DNA of 33,567 nt from Syntrophopropionicum sp964397525 (GCA_964397525.1 CAYNIY010000017.1:1-33567); one strand, 5' to 3'; positions 7,232 through 15,391 are shown, counted from the stretch's first letter. Program-made: numbers and translations. Notes: generated from the sequence alone by a model not told the origin.

Positions 7232-7903
7232 ATGAATAACAAATGGCTGACCGGACTTCTTGTTGCGGGCTTTCTGATCCTGGCCATAGTGCTTACTTGG
7301 CTTGTAGCCGGTGGTAACGTGTTTGGACGCGGGATGATGGGCTCAAACAGGTATGATAGTTATGGGTACGGGCGTGGGATGATGGGCTCAGGCACGATGG
7401 GAGGCATGGGCATGATGGCAGTATATGCCCCTGACGCCAAACCTGTCTCTGAAGATGAGGCGCTGAAAAGCCTGGAAACCTACAGGAGCCGCTACGGCAC
7501 AAATGTCAAGGTTAAGGATTTCATGGCCTTCAGCATTAATTATTACGGCCAGATGGTCGATGCCAGTACCGGCGAGGGATTGGCCGAACTGCTGGTAGAC
7601 CGCTATACCGGCGCGGTATATCCTGAGCCCGGCCCGAACATGATGTGGAACGTTCGCTTTGGCACGACGACAGAGACCCCCGGTCAGGTGAGCTATGATG
7701 TGACTGCCGCCCGGAACCTTGCTGTGGCATTCCTGGCGGACCACCTTCCCGGCTCCCAGGTCATGGAGGGGCAGGCATTCCCGGGCTACTACACTTTCGA
7801 TTTTGGCCGCATGGAAATTGAGGGTATGCTGAGTGTTAATGCTTATACCGGTGATGTCTGGGTCCACACCTGGCACGGCTCTTTTCTGGGCGAACACGAG
7901 TGA
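7232..7903 (+). CDS. Membrane-anchored Met/Gly-rich protein with PepSY-like domain
   Basis: This 223-residue protein has one N-terminal membrane anchor (LLVAGFLILAIVLTWLVAG, residues 9-27). A low-complexity section rich in Met, Gly, Arg and Tyr follows, with RGMMGS twice and GTMGGMGMM (about residues 32-63). The remainder resembles paired PepSY-like units: EDEALKSLETYRSRYG, GLAELLVDRYTGAVYPEPGP, then a second half with ARNLAVAFLADHLPG and GMLSVNAYTGDVWVHTWHG. The VDRYTGAV and VNAYTGDV turns are the repeated hallmark. The exported domain probably faces outside. The Met-rich stretch could bind copper or silver ions, which is inference. A GGGAG site lies 9 bases before ATG. It is not linked to an obvious protease or metal transporter. 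Confidence 0.72.
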   Translation: MNNKWLTGLLVAGFLILAIVLTWLVAGGNVFGRGMMGSNRYDSYGYGRGMMGSGTMGGMGMMAVYAPDAKPVSEDEALKSLETYRSRYGTNVKVKDFMAFSINYYGQMVDASTGEGLAELLVDRYTGAVYPEPGPNMMWNVRFGTTTETPGQVSYDVTAARNLAVAFLADHLPGSQVMEGQAFPGYYTFDFGRMEIEGMLSVNAYTGDVWVHTWHGSFLGEHE

Positions 7904-7974
7904 TCAGGACCTCTGAGCGTAAAATATCTGTGTAGAATTACCAATTATTGTTCTAAAGAAACGGAGGTTTTATA

Positions 7975-8358
7975 ATGGCGGACAGGGAATTAATGGATCC
8001 GGCAGAAAAGGATGTAAGGAAAAAAGATAGAGTAAAAGCGGCGCTGGAGATCACTATCGGATTGGGCATCGCAACTGCTCTGGGTGTAGCATTAGGAGTT
8101 CTGATTGCTCCAAAAGCGGGTAAGGAGACGCGGGAAGATTTGAAGATAATAGCGGAACACTCTGTTGAAACCCTCAAGGATACTGTCCAGGAGAAGGCAG
8201 AGACGGTGAAGGATGTCGCGGTTTTTGCCTCGCAGGAACTTGGCAAAATGATCAAGGATGTCCGCAGCAAAACGGAAGATGTAACCGAGGATATTAAAGA
8301 AGGCGGCGATGAGGTCGCACAGGCTGTTCATAAAACTGCCGAAAATATCTCTAATTAA
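7975..8358 (+). CDS. YtxH domain protein
   Basis: This 127-residue protein has one N-terminal membrane segment (ALEITIGLGIATALGVALGV, about residues 23-42), directly followed by LIAPKAGKETREDLK, the diagnostic YtxH motif. The rest is a long amphipathic helix rich in Lys, Glu, Asp and Val (residues 60-127) resembling LEA/apolipoprotein-like or gas-vesicle GvpP-like tails. Such proteins are linked to general stress in Bacillus, but the role is poorly defined. GGAGG lies 7 bases before the ATG. The next gene starts 58 bp later and could share a transcript. Confidence 0.85.
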   Translation: MADRELMDPAEKDVRKKDRVKAALEITIGLGIATALGVALGVLIAPKAGKETREDLKIIAEHSVETLKDTVQEKAETVKDVAVFASQELGKMIKDVRSKTEDVTEDIKEGGDEVAQAVHKTAENISN

Positions 8359-8416
8359 CAGCAAGAGCAATAATTGATCAGCATTGAAGACATACTCACG
8401 AAAAGGAGCAGGGCGC

Positions 8417-9865
8417 ATGGCAAATAAAACGTCGCTGACTATCGTGCAGATGAACGACAGCCATGCCTATTTTGATCTGCACCAGGAACTCTTCTGGCAG
8501 GGCGGCCAGGCAGTCTACCGCCCGGCAGGAGGCTATGCCCGCATAGCCACAATTGTGAAGCAGCTTCGGGCGGAAAACCAGGGGCGTGTTTTGTTTTGTG
8601 ATTGCGGTGATACTCTCCACGGCACATATCCTGCACTGCAGACCCAGGGAGAGGCGATGATCCCAATTTTGAATTCATTGGGGCCCGCCGCCATGACTGC
8701 TCACTGGGAATTTGCATACGGTCCCGCGATCTTCAAGCAGCGCGCAGCAGAACTAGAATATCCGGTGCTGGCAATTAATGTTTACGAGCAAGCGTCGAAA
8801 GAGAGGTTTTTCCCGCCTTACTGTGTGAAAGAGATCAGCGGGCTGCGGGTCGGGCTGGTGGGCATCGCCTCCAATATTATTGACAAAACCATGCCGCCCT
8901 CCTTCAGTGAGGGACTGGAATTCACCCTGGGCCGCGCTGAACTTCCTCCGATTATTGACATCCTGCGCAGCCGGGAACAGGCGGACCTGATCGTCCTCAT
9001 CTCGCACCTGGGCTTTCCCCAGGAAATGAAGCTTTTGTCGGAGGTGCCGGGCGTCGATATCTGCCTGAGCGGCCATACCCACAACCGCCTGGATAAACCG
9101 GTCTTTCAGGGTAAAACCCTGGTCATCCAGTCGGGCTGCGATGCTTCCTTCCTGGGCTGTTTGGACTTGGACTTGGAGGATAATAAGATCACCAGCTGGC
9201 GCCACCGGCTGATTGAGGTCGAAGCCGGGATCGAGCCCGATCCGGAAATTGATGCCCTCATTCGCCGGGAGCTCGCGCCTTACCGTAAGGAACTGTCAGC
9301 GGTTGTGGGCAAAACGGCGACGGCGCTTAACCGGGCCACCACACTGGAAACGACGATGGACAATTTTTTACTGCAGGCGCTGCGGGAAACCACGGGCGCG
9401 CAGCTGGCGTTCTCGAACGGCTGGCGTTTTGGCGCCCCGGTCATCCCCGGGGAGGTCACAATGAATGATCTCTACAACATAATCCCGATGAACCCGCCAA
9501 TCTCAACGGTCGAGCTGACAGGAGAGGAAATTATCATGATGCTGGAGGAAAATCTGGAAAGAACATTTTCCTGTGATCCTTACCTGCAGATGGGGGGGTA
9601 TGTTAAGCGCTGTCTCGGCCTTAACGTCTACTTTAAGATAGAAAACCCTCCGGGGCACCGCATTCAAAAACTATTTATCGGCCATGAAGAGGTAAATCCC
9701 GGCCGTTACTATACCGCAGCTTTTGTCACGATACAAGGGGTCCCGCAAAAATATGGCCGCAACCGTGAAAACCGGTCGGAAAGAATTATTGCTGCGATGC
9801 AGGCCTGCCTGGCCAGGCACCGCCCCCTCCGCGCAGAACTCAGGGGTACTTTTACTGCGGTGTAA
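8417..9865 (+). CDS. Cytoplasmic SoxB-like metallophosphatase/5'-nucleotidase family protein
   Basis: This 482-residue protein is a calcineurin-like metallohydrolase with a 5'-nucleotidase C-terminal domain. Metal-site motifs are D14 and H16 (MNDSHAYF), D62 and D65 (DCGDTLHG), TAHWEFAYG at 94-102, H197 (LISHLGF) and GHTHN at 219-223. In ordinary 5'-nucleotidases the third motif is GNHEFDxG; the HWEF form here is typical of SoxB, the dimanganese thiosulfohydrolase. The C-terminal domain also reads SoxB-like (FSNGWRFG, CDPYLQMGGYVKR). Unlike SoxB there is no signal peptide and no other sox gene nearby. The ATG at 8417 follows AAAAGGAG by 8 bases; an upstream in-frame ATG at 8384 precedes that site. 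The substrate could be a nucleotide, a sulfur compound or another phosphoester and cannot be settled from sequence. Confidence 0.82.
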   Translation: MANKTSLTIVQMNDSHAYFDLHQELFWQGGQAVYRPAGGYARIATIVKQLRAENQGRVLFCDCGDTLHGTYPALQTQGEAMIPILNSLGPAAMTAHWEFAYGPAIFKQRAAELEYPVLAINVYEQASKERFFPPYCVKEISGLRVGLVGIASNIIDKTMPPSFSEGLEFTLGRAELPPIIDILRSREQADLIVLISHLGFPQEMKLLSEVPGVDICLSGHTHNRLDKPVFQGKTLVIQSGCDASFLGCLDLDLEDNKITSWRHRLIEVEAGIEPDPEIDALIRRELAPYRKELSAVVGKTATALNRATTLETTMDNFLLQALRETTGAQLAFSNGWRFGAPVIPGEVTMNDLYNIIPMNPPISTVELTGEEIIMMLEENLERTFSCDPYLQMGGYVKRCLGLNVYFKIENPPGHRIQKLFIGHEEVNPGRYYTAAFVTIQGVPQKYGRNRENRSERIIAAMQACLARHRPLRAELRGTFTAV

Positions 9866-9887
9866 ATGGCAAACAAAAGGACGCACC

Positions 9888-9920
9888 TTGATTGTTAATT
9901 AATATTTTATTATTAATTAA
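9888..9920 (+). promoter_or_regulatory. Possible promoter overlapping an AT-rich 10-6-10 palindrome before the ferredoxin gene
   Basis: TTGATT and TATTAA are 17 bp apart (9888-9916). Arms TTAATTAATA (9895-9904) and TATTAATTAA (9911-9920) are perfect reverse complements around TTTTAT. AT-richness makes chance symmetry possible. The ferredoxin start is about 90 bp downstream. Confidence 0.4.
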
Positions 9921-10010
9921 TTAAAATTTAATAAATAGCCTGTAAAGTAGGTGAGGAAAACATCTGTAAGGTGTTTTGGGAATCAAAACAAGGAAAGGTG
10001 GTTGGTATTT

Positions 10011-10178
10011 ATGGCAGCGGTAGTTGATGAGAAAAAATGTACTGGGTGCGGAACTTGTATTGAAGAATGTCCGATAGGGGCAATCGCCCTGGTAATCGAC
10101 AAAGCGCTCATTAGTGACGAGTGCTCCGAGTGCGGAGCATGTGTGGAAGTGTGCCCGGAAGAGGCCATTTCACTGTAG
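10011..10178 (+). CDS. 2[4Fe-4S] ferredoxin
   Basis: This 55-residue clostridial-type ferredoxin is a soluble low-potential electron carrier. Two classical motifs are present: CTGCGTCIEECPIGAI (C10, C13, C16, C20) and CSECGACVEVCPEEAI, with the usual pseudo-twofold arrangement. The start MAAVVDEKKC is the normal length for the family. An in-frame ORF extends upstream but has no matching homology; the ATG at 10011 is preceded by an AGGAAAGGTGG stretch. It appears monocistronic: a palindrome and possible promoter lie upstream and a hairpin follows at 10239. It could serve the radical SAM or polyferredoxin proteins nearby, but no specific partner is indicated. Confidence 0.93.
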   Translation: MAAVVDEKKCTGCGTCIEECPIGAIALVIDKALISDECSECGACVEVCPEEAISL

Positions 10179-10238
10179 GCAGTGTAAATTCGAACCTGCA
10201 TATTTGGCAACAAAATAAAGCGGTTTAATAATTTACGA

Positions 10239-10269
10239 TAATGGCAGGGATAATCTATCTCTGCCATTA
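10239..10269 (+). terminator. Hairpin downstream of ferredoxin (weak terminator candidate)
   Basis: A perfect 9-bp stem, TAATGGCAG with CTGCCATTA, encloses a 13-base loop. No T run follows, so it may stabilise the mRNA 3' end rather than terminate. Confidence 0.4.
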
Positions 10270-10297
10270 GGCTTTGCCTGGGTATCACCAACCGAAA

Positions 10298-10326
10298 GGA
10301 AGCAAAAAGAACGTCCCCGTGCTTCC
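10298..10326 (-). repeat. REP-like palindrome, family A
   Basis: Arms GGAAGCAA and TGCTTCC surround an AAGAACGTCCCC core, the reverse orientation of the GGGGACGTTCTT core seen at 12724. It lies 75 bp before the phosphofructokinase gene. Confidence 0.85.
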
Positions 10327-10401
10327 CCTCTGGAAGGAATTGCAGGTTAGAGTGTTTAATTAAATTCTGCAAATAACAATAACATTTTACGGAGGATCGT
10401 G

Positions 10402-11622
10402 ATGGGCATTAGCGGAAAGGTTTTGATTGCCCAAAGCGGGGGCCCGACTGCAGTCATCAATCAGACCCTGGCCGGGATCGTCCTGGAAGCCAGAAAGTAT
10501 ACCCAGGTAACCAGGGTATACGGAGCCATAAGAGGTGTGGAGGGGATAGTCAATGAGGATTTTCTCGACCTGACCCAGGAAACCACCCATAACCTGGAGC
10601 AGGTTGCCTTGACCCCGTCCTCGGCTTTATTGTCCACCAGGATAAAACCGGACAGCAAGTACTGCCACAATATATTTCGAGTTTTAAAAGCCCATGACAT
10701 CCGTTATTTCTTTTACATCGGCGGCAATGATTCCGCGGATACAGCCCGGATTGTCAACGAAGAGGCCAAGCTGGCAAAATATGAATTGCGGGTCATCCAT
10801 GTGCCCAAGACCATCGACAATGACCTGATGCTGAATGACCACACTCCCGGCTATGGTTCGGCAGCCAGGTTTGTTGCCCAGGCTTTTATGGGCGTTAACC
10901 TGGATGTCAGGGCTTTAAACGGGGTCTATATTGGCGTGGTGATGGGCCGGCATGCCGGATTTTTAACCGCTGCTTCGGCCATTGCCAGAAAATATGACGC
11001 TGACGGACCACACCTCATCTACCTGCCGGAGCGGACCTTCAGCATGAAGCAGTTCCTCGGGGATGTGAAAGAGGTCTATGACCGGTATGGGATCTGTATC
11101 ATTGCTGTTTCCGAAGGGATCAGGGATGCTTCCGGGGTGCCCATAGTCACAACCTTAACAAAGGAAATAGAGAAGGATGCCCACGGCAATGTGCAGCTTT
11201 CCGGCACTACCTCCCTGGGAGACCTGTTGGCGGATCAGCTCAGAGAAAAGCTAAAATTTCCCCGGGTGCGCAGCGATACCTTCGGTTACCTGCAGCGTTC
11301 TTTCTTCGGCTGCGTGTCCGACATTGATCAGCATGAAGCCCGGGAAGCCGGCGAACGGGCTGTCCAGATGGCTATGTGGAACGATGTGGACGGCTCGGTC
11401 ACCATCAGGCGGACCGGCAACTATTCCGTTGATTATATTCTGGAACGATTTGAGGATGTTGCTGCCTATACCAGGCAAATGCCCGATGAATTCATCGACA
11501 AGGCAGGCAATAATGTCACGGACGCCTTTAAGTTTTACGTCAGGCCGCTGCTGGGCTCCGGGCTGCCCCAGCCTTCCTGGGTGCGGGCTCCCCAGGTGAC
11601 TAAACTGTTAAACAATGATTAA
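10402..11622 (+). CDS. pfp: Pyrophosphate-type 6-phosphofructokinase
   Basis: This 406-residue protein phosphorylates fructose 6-phosphate to fructose 1,6-bisphosphate in glycolysis and is probably the reversible PPi-dependent form. Motifs are AQSGGPTAVIN at the N-terminus, IGGNDSADTA (residues 106-115), PKTIDNDL (135-142), TPGYGSAARF and MGRHAGFLTA. In ATP-dependent enzymes the second motif is GGDGS; an Asp at the last-but-one position (GGND here, GGDD usually) blocks ATP and marks PPi enzymes, as does the Lys in PKTIDND. A GGAGG site lies 6 bases before the ATG. The gene has no glycolytic neighbours; a family A palindrome lies upstream. PPi-PFK is common in energy-limited anaerobes. Donor specificity is inferred from motifs only. 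Confidence 0.88.
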   Translation: MGISGKVLIAQSGGPTAVINQTLAGIVLEARKYTQVTRVYGAIRGVEGIVNEDFLDLTQETTHNLEQVALTPSSALLSTRIKPDSKYCHNIFRVLKAHDIRYFFYIGGNDSADTARIVNEEAKLAKYELRVIHVPKTIDNDLMLNDHTPGYGSAARFVAQAFMGVNLDVRALNGVYIGVVMGRHAGFLTAASAIARKYDADGPHLIYLPERTFSMKQFLGDVKEVYDRYGICIIAVSEGIRDASGVPIVTTLTKEIEKDAHGNVQLSGTTSLGDLLADQLREKLKFPRVRSDTFGYLQRSFFGCVSDIDQHEAREAGERAVQMAMWNDVDGSVTIRRTGNYSVDYILERFEDVAAYTRQMPDEFIDKAGNNVTDAFKFYVRPLLGSGLPQPSWVRAPQVTKLLNND

Positions 11623-11687
11623 TCCCTTTGTATAGATTTATTGGCTATAACTATAGTGCGGTAATTGACAGGAACAGGATTAAACCG

Positions 11688-12113
11688 ATGAAAAAAATAA
11701 TTATGGCGATTATGATGATCACCTGCATTTTAAGCGCCGGCTGCGCAAACAGCCAATATGCTCAGGTACCCGCGGCTGAAAGGGCATCCGTCGTTAAAAT
11801 AAATGCTGCAGAGGTAAAAGCGAGACTGGACCAAGAGGGTTCTAAGATCATCCTTATTGATGTCAGGACGCCTGCGGAATATAACGAAGCGCACATTGAA
11901 AAGGCGATTTTACTGCCCGTGAACACCATTGGTAAAAACGCTTCCGTTGTTATTCCGGACCGGGAGGCAGTTTATTTTGTTTACTGCCGCACCGGCAGCC
12001 GGAGCGCGGCAGCGGCAGCGCAGCTGGTGGAGATGGGCTATCGCAATATTTACGATCTGGGCGGGATTAAGGACTGGCCATATGGTACAGTCAGCGGGCT
12101 TAATGTTAATTAA
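11688..12113 (+). CDS. Rhodanese-domain lipoprotein
   Basis: This 141-residue exported protein carries a lipoprotein signal peptide (MKKIIMAIMMITCILSAGC) with lipobox LSAGC and acylation at C19. A single rhodanese domain follows: IILIDVRTPAEYNEAHI (about 54-70), then the active-site loop CRTGSRS with catalytic C100, then YDLGGIKDWPYGTV. Such outer-face rhodanese proteins are thought to handle sulfane sulfur, but the physiological acceptor is unknown. The ATG at 11688 is chosen because it starts the signal peptide; longer in-frame forms lack one. The start is 65 bp after the phosphofructokinase stop and the gene ends before a terminator at 12153, so co-transcription with the kinase is possible. 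Confidence 0.9.
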   Translation: MKKIIMAIMMITCILSAGCANSQYAQVPAAERASVVKINAAEVKARLDQEGSKIILIDVRTPAEYNEAHIEKAILLPVNTIGKNASVVIPDREAVYFVYCRTGSRSAAAAAQLVEMGYRNIYDLGGIKDWPYGTVSGLNVN

Positions 12114-12152
12114 TGACTAAGACTTTTTGAGATCGAAATATTGTTAGACAAG

Positions 12153-12194
12153 CCGTCAGTTGAGGATCAAATATGCTTAACCGGCGGTTTTTTT
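12153..12194 (+). terminator. Rho-independent terminator
   Basis: CCGTCAGTTGAG pairs with CTTAACCGGCGG (12 positions with two G-T pairs and one mismatch) around an 11-base loop, followed by seven T. It ends the rhodanese transcript. Confidence 0.75.
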
Positions 12195-12291
12195 ATTTTG
12201 ATCAAGGCTTTTTGTGCTGACAAATGGAACCGGGGTAACAAAATAATCTTTTAATATTTCTTTAATTTATTGTTAATAAAATGACTGTATA

Positions 12292-12319
12292 TTGAAAAGT
12301 GACCATTGAATAATAATAT
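12292..12319 (+). promoter_or_regulatory. Possible promoter of the Rieske gene
   Basis: TTGAAA and TAATAT are separated by 16 bp, about 75 bp before the start codon, in an AT-rich stretch after a terminator. Confidence 0.4.
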
Positions 12320-12391
12320 TTCGGCATCTGGTGGCTGTGTGTGCGTGGAATACGGATCGAAACAAGGTAGTAAATTTTTAGGAGGTTTCTC

Positions 12392-12721
12392 ATGAAGTAC
12401 GTAAAAGTTGCCCAAACAACAGAACTAAAAGCAGGCGAAAAAAAGAAAATATCCTGGGAAGGCAAAGAAATCCTTCTGGCGAATATCCAGGACTCCTTCT
12501 ACGCGACCGACAACACATGTCCGCATATGGGAGGCTCTCTTGCTGATGGAAAACTTGAAGGCAGCCAGATCATCTGCCCCAGACACGGTTCCATATTTGA
12601 CGTCACGACTGGGAAAGTAGTCCAAAGCGGTAAAATGTTTATGATCAAGGTCAAGGTGCATGACCTGCACAGCTACCCGGTGAAGATTGAAGGAACCGAC
12701 ATCCTGCTCGGGATGGAATAA
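12392..12721 (+). CDS. Rieske-type 2Fe-2S ferredoxin
   Basis: This 109-residue soluble protein carries the complete Rieske cluster site: CPHMGGSL (C43 and H45) and CPRHGSIFD (C62 and H65). Size and lack of a signal or membrane anchor match the small Rieske ferredoxins that donate electrons to oxygenases or act in stress or nitrite-reductase-like systems (NirD-like). No partner enzyme is adjacent; the next gene is a radical SAM protein 89 bp downstream, after a family A palindrome. An AGGAGG site lies 7 bases before the ATG. Function in an apparently anaerobic host is uncertain; oxidative-stress electron transfer is a plausible guess. Confidence 0.92.
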   Translation: MKYVKVAQTTELKAGEKKKISWEGKEILLANIQDSFYATDNTCPHMGGSLADGKLEGSQIICPRHGSIFDVTTGKVVQSGKMFMIKVKVHDLHSYPVKIEGTDILLGME

Positions 12722-12723
12722 GT

Positions 12724-12750
12724 GAAGCAAGGGGACGTTCTTTTTGCTTC
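12724..12750 (+). repeat. REP-like palindrome, family A
   Basis: GAAGCAA and TTGCTTC arms surround a GGGGACGTTCTT core. It begins 2 bp after the Rieske stop codon, between the Rieske and radical SAM genes. Confidence 0.88.
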
Positions 12751-12810
12751 CAGTCACGCCTATATTAAAGAACCGGAGTTTCGCACGTTCTTGACAAGAG
12801 AGGTAGCGAA

Positions 12811-14118
12811 ATGAGTACGAAAAAAGTCCTGCTTGTGTATCCTTACTTTTACACCGGTGTGAAGAAAGACCAAATATTTACGCCCATTGGCATCGGTATA
12901 CTCTCTGCTGTGCTTAAGCAAAGTGGGATAGATGTGATGATCCTTGACTGTACATTTATGACGGCGGAGGAGGCCATCAAGGTAGCGCAAAAGTACAAGC
13001 CCGATATAACAGGCATTTATATTATGACTACATTTGTAAAAAACGCTTTGGATTTGCTGGAGCAGCTGAGAAAAGTTAATCCGGAAAGCCTTTATGCGGC
13101 AGGCGGCCCGCTGCCCACGCTATATCCGGCTAAATTTGCCAAAACCTTCGACTATGTATTTAAGGGAGAGGCGGCCAAAAGCTTCCCTGATTTTTGCCGG
13201 GATTACTTACATGCTGCAAGCCGCTGCGAGTTCACCGGAAATATCAACCCGGCAAATTATGCGGGCATATACAGCCGGAGCATGGGATTTATGGATTCCC
13301 CAGTTACGCATCTGAGCAAGGAAGTTATTGATCAGTGCCCGATCCCGGACCGGGCGGGATTTGACCACAGTAAGTATCAGGCCCTGTCCTATGGAGACAC
13401 CGGCAAAAAAATGACATCGATCATGATGTCATACGGCTGTCCATTTTCCTGCGAATTCTGCTCGAAACCCATATTTGGCAGCGAGGTCAGATTCAGAAGC
13501 CTGGACAAAGTATTTGAAGAGATAAGGGATATAGTTTCCTACGGCTATGACTCGCTCTGGATCGCAGACGATCTTTTCACCTGCGATGTACAATTCCTGA
13601 AAAGCTTTTGCAGCAGGCTGATCGACGAGGGTCCGCAAATTTCATGGAGCTGCCTTTCGCGAGTTGACAGTGTAACTGACGAAGTTGTCAGGGTGATGAA
13701 AAGTGCCGGCTGCAGCAAGGTGCACTTTGGCATAGAGTCCGGAAACGACTATGTTTTAAAGCTGATGAACAAGAAAATTGATATTGCCAAGATCACAAGG
13801 GGAGTAAAAATGTTTAAGGGCAACGGGATAGACTGTGCCGGATTTTTCATTGTCGGCTATCCCGGAGAAACGGTCGAAACCATAGAGGAGACATTTGACT
13901 TTGCCTTGTCTCTGGGCCTGGATGAAATTTCATTTAACGTCCCTTATCCATTACCAGGCTCAAAGCTGTACGAAAGAGTTTCTGACGTGAGCGATGATGA
14001 CTGGACCTTTGAAAACGAGACAAGGTTTCTGTATAAAAGTGAATTCGATGAAAAATGGCTGAAAAAGAGAATCCGGGAAACAAATGAGATATTTGCCGGA
14101 ATGGGAAAAACCAGGTGA
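12811..14118 (+). CDS. B12-binding-domain radical SAM protein
   Basis: This 435-residue protein has an N-terminal cobalamin-binding-like Rossmann domain (residues 1-130; VLLVYPYF, PIGIGILSAVLKQSGIDV, YAAGGPLPTLYP) and a radical SAM barrel. The 4Fe-4S site is CPFSCEFCSKP (C210, C214, C217), which binds SAM and generates the 5'-deoxyadenosyl radical. Later barrel motifs are SLWIADDLF, VHFGIESGND and GFFIVGYPGET. This is the architecture of BchE/HpnR/methyltransferase-type enzymes, but no pathway partner identifies the substrate. GAGAGGT lies 6 bases before ATG. The last 234 bp of the gene are duplicated at 15392-15625 with one mismatch. The HtrA gene follows after 22 bp, so the two may be co-transcribed. 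Confidence 0.88.
   Translation: MSTKKVLLVYPYFYTGVKKDQIFTPIGIGILSAVLKQSGIDVMILDCTFMTAEEAIKVAQKYKPDITGIYIMTTFVKNALDLLEQLRKVNPESLYAAGGPLPTLYPAKFAKTFDYVFKGEAAKSFPDFCRDYLHAASRCEFTGNINPANYAGIYSRSMGFMDSPVTHLSKEVIDQCPIPDRAGFDHSKYQALSYGDTGKKMTSIMMSYGCPFSCEFCSKPIFGSEVRFRSLDKVFEEIRDIVSYGYDSLWIADDLFTCDVQFLKSFCSRLIDEGPQISWSCLSRVDSVTDEVVRVMKSAGCSKVHFGIESGNDYVLKLMNKKIDIAKITRGVKMFKGNGIDCAGFFIVGYPGETVETIEETFDFALSLGLDEISFNVPYPLPGSKLYERVSDVSDDDWTFENETRFLYKSEFDEKWLKKRIRETNEIFAGMGKTR
13885..14118 (+). repeat. Original copy of 234-bp direct duplication
   Basis: This 3' segment of the radical SAM gene recurs at 15392-15625, 1507 bp downstream. The only difference I see is G14099 versus A15606, a Gly to Glu change. 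The HtrA gene lies between the copies. Confidence 0.93.
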
Positions 14119-14140
14119 TCAAGCATAGGAGGTGATGGTG

Positions 14141-15304
14141 GTGGATGATATTCACGGCAATAACCAAAATATGATGCAAGATCAGGCCAATAGCAAAACG
14201 TGGAAATATTATATTGCCATAGCCACTATATGTTTGATCAGCGGAGTAATTGGCGGCCTTATCGCCGTAGCCCTGGTTCCCAGGCTTTATTTAAATTCAT
14301 CGCAGACAGCTCAGACCACTAATTCAAATTTTACACCTGTAATAACTCAAACGGATAAACAGCCTATTTTTCCGGTAGAGCAAATTGCAAAAAATGTCGG
14401 CCCAGCGGTCGTTGGTATTTCTAATCTCCAATCTGGAAAAACATTTAATAACAGTTCAGGCCTGCGAGAGGTGGAAAGCGGTTCAGGTTTTATCATTGAC
14501 GCTCAAATGGGATATGTAGTAACCAATAATCATGTTATCGACGGTGCCCAAAAAATAACTGCCAGTTTAAGTGATGGTCGTATTCTTGACGTGAAGCTGG
14601 TTGGGGCTGATCCCCTGACAGATCTGGCGGTTTTGCAGGTTTCTGACAGAAATAACCTGATAGCAGTTAATTTAGGTGATTCAACAAAACTTATTGTTGG
14701 TGAACCTGTGGTTGCAATTGGCAATCCCGGCGGGAATGAATTTGCCGGTTCTGTTACCACAGGCGTAGTTTCAGCGTTAAACCGTTCACTAAACATTCAA
14801 GGGGAATCCGGTTATGACCTGATCCAAACTGACGCAGCAATAAATCCCGGAAATAGCGGCGGCCCGCTTGTGGATTATCAGGGCTTGGTAATAGGTATTA
14901 CTACAGTAAAATTTGCAGTAACCGGTTTCGAAGGAATTAGTTTTGCCATTCCGATTTCGACCGCCATACCGACGGTACAGCAGTTAATTAATACAGGCGT
15001 GGCTAAACATCCTGGGTTAATGGTATCTGTGAATGACCAGTATGTTGCTTATGCGATCAGCAACAACCTGCCTCTGGGCGCGTATATTGCAGAGGTAGCA
15101 GCAGATGGACCAGCAGCAAAGGCCGGAATAATGGCAGGTGATGTGATTACCAAGATAAATGAGGTTGCGATATCAAACTCATCCGATCTTATTTACCAAA
15201 TCTATAAATATCAGGTAGGCGACGATATTTCAGTCACCTACCTGAGAAACGAGGCAGAAACACAGGTTCAGGTAATACTGGGCGAGATCAGCTCAACTCA
15301 ATAA
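14141..15304 (+). CDS. HtrA/DegP-like S1C serine protease with PDZ domain
   Basis: This membrane-anchored protease, 387 residues from the chosen GTG, has an N-terminal membrane span (YIAIATICLISGVIGGLIAVA, about 24-45), then a trypsin-like domain with catalytic H131 (TNNHVIDG), D161 (LTDLAVLQV) and S239 (NPGNSGGPL). A C-terminal PDZ domain covers about residues 295-380 (GAYIAEVAADGPAAKAGIMAGDVI). It should degrade or process misfolded exported proteins on the outer face. AGGAGG ends 8 bases before the GTG at 14141. Other in-frame starts (14132, 14135, 14138) overlap or crowd that site. Bracketing by the two copies of a 234-bp direct repeat means homologous recombination could delete this gene. 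Confidence 0.92.
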   Translation: MDDIHGNNQNMMQDQANSKTWKYYIAIATICLISGVIGGLIAVALVPRLYLNSSQTAQTTNSNFTPVITQTDKQPIFPVEQIAKNVGPAVVGISNLQSGKTFNNSSGLREVESGSGFIIDAQMGYVVTNNHVIDGAQKITASLSDGRILDVKLVGADPLTDLAVLQVSDRNNLIAVNLGDSTKLIVGEPVVAIGNPGGNEFAGSVTTGVVSALNRSLNIQGESGYDLIQTDAAINPGNSGGPLVDYQGLVIGITTVKFAVTGFEGISFAIPISTAIPTVQQLINTGVAKHPGLMVSVNDQYVAYAISNNLPLGAYIAEVAADGPAAKAGIMAGDVITKINEVAISNSSDLIYQIYKYQVGDDISVTYLRNEAETQVQVILGEISSTQ

Positions 15305-15320
15305 TCAGCGTGGGACAAGG

Positions 15321-15349
15321 GGAAGCAAGGGGACGGTTCTTTTGCTTCC
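15321..15349 (+). repeat. REP-like palindrome, family A
   Basis: GGAAGCAA and TTGCTTCC arms surround a GGGGACGGTTCT core, followed by a T-rich tract. It lies 16 bp after the HtrA stop and could act as a terminator. Confidence 0.9.
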
Positions 15350-15363
15350 TTTTGTTTTTAGAA

Positions 15364-15391
15364 GGGACAAGGTACCTGTCCCCTCTGTCCC
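15364..15391 (-). repeat. REP-like palindrome, family B
   Basis: GGGACAAGGTACCTGTCCCC followed by CTGTCCC, the reverse orientation of the 31505 copy. It ends exactly one base before the duplicated radical SAM fragment. Confidence 0.88.
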
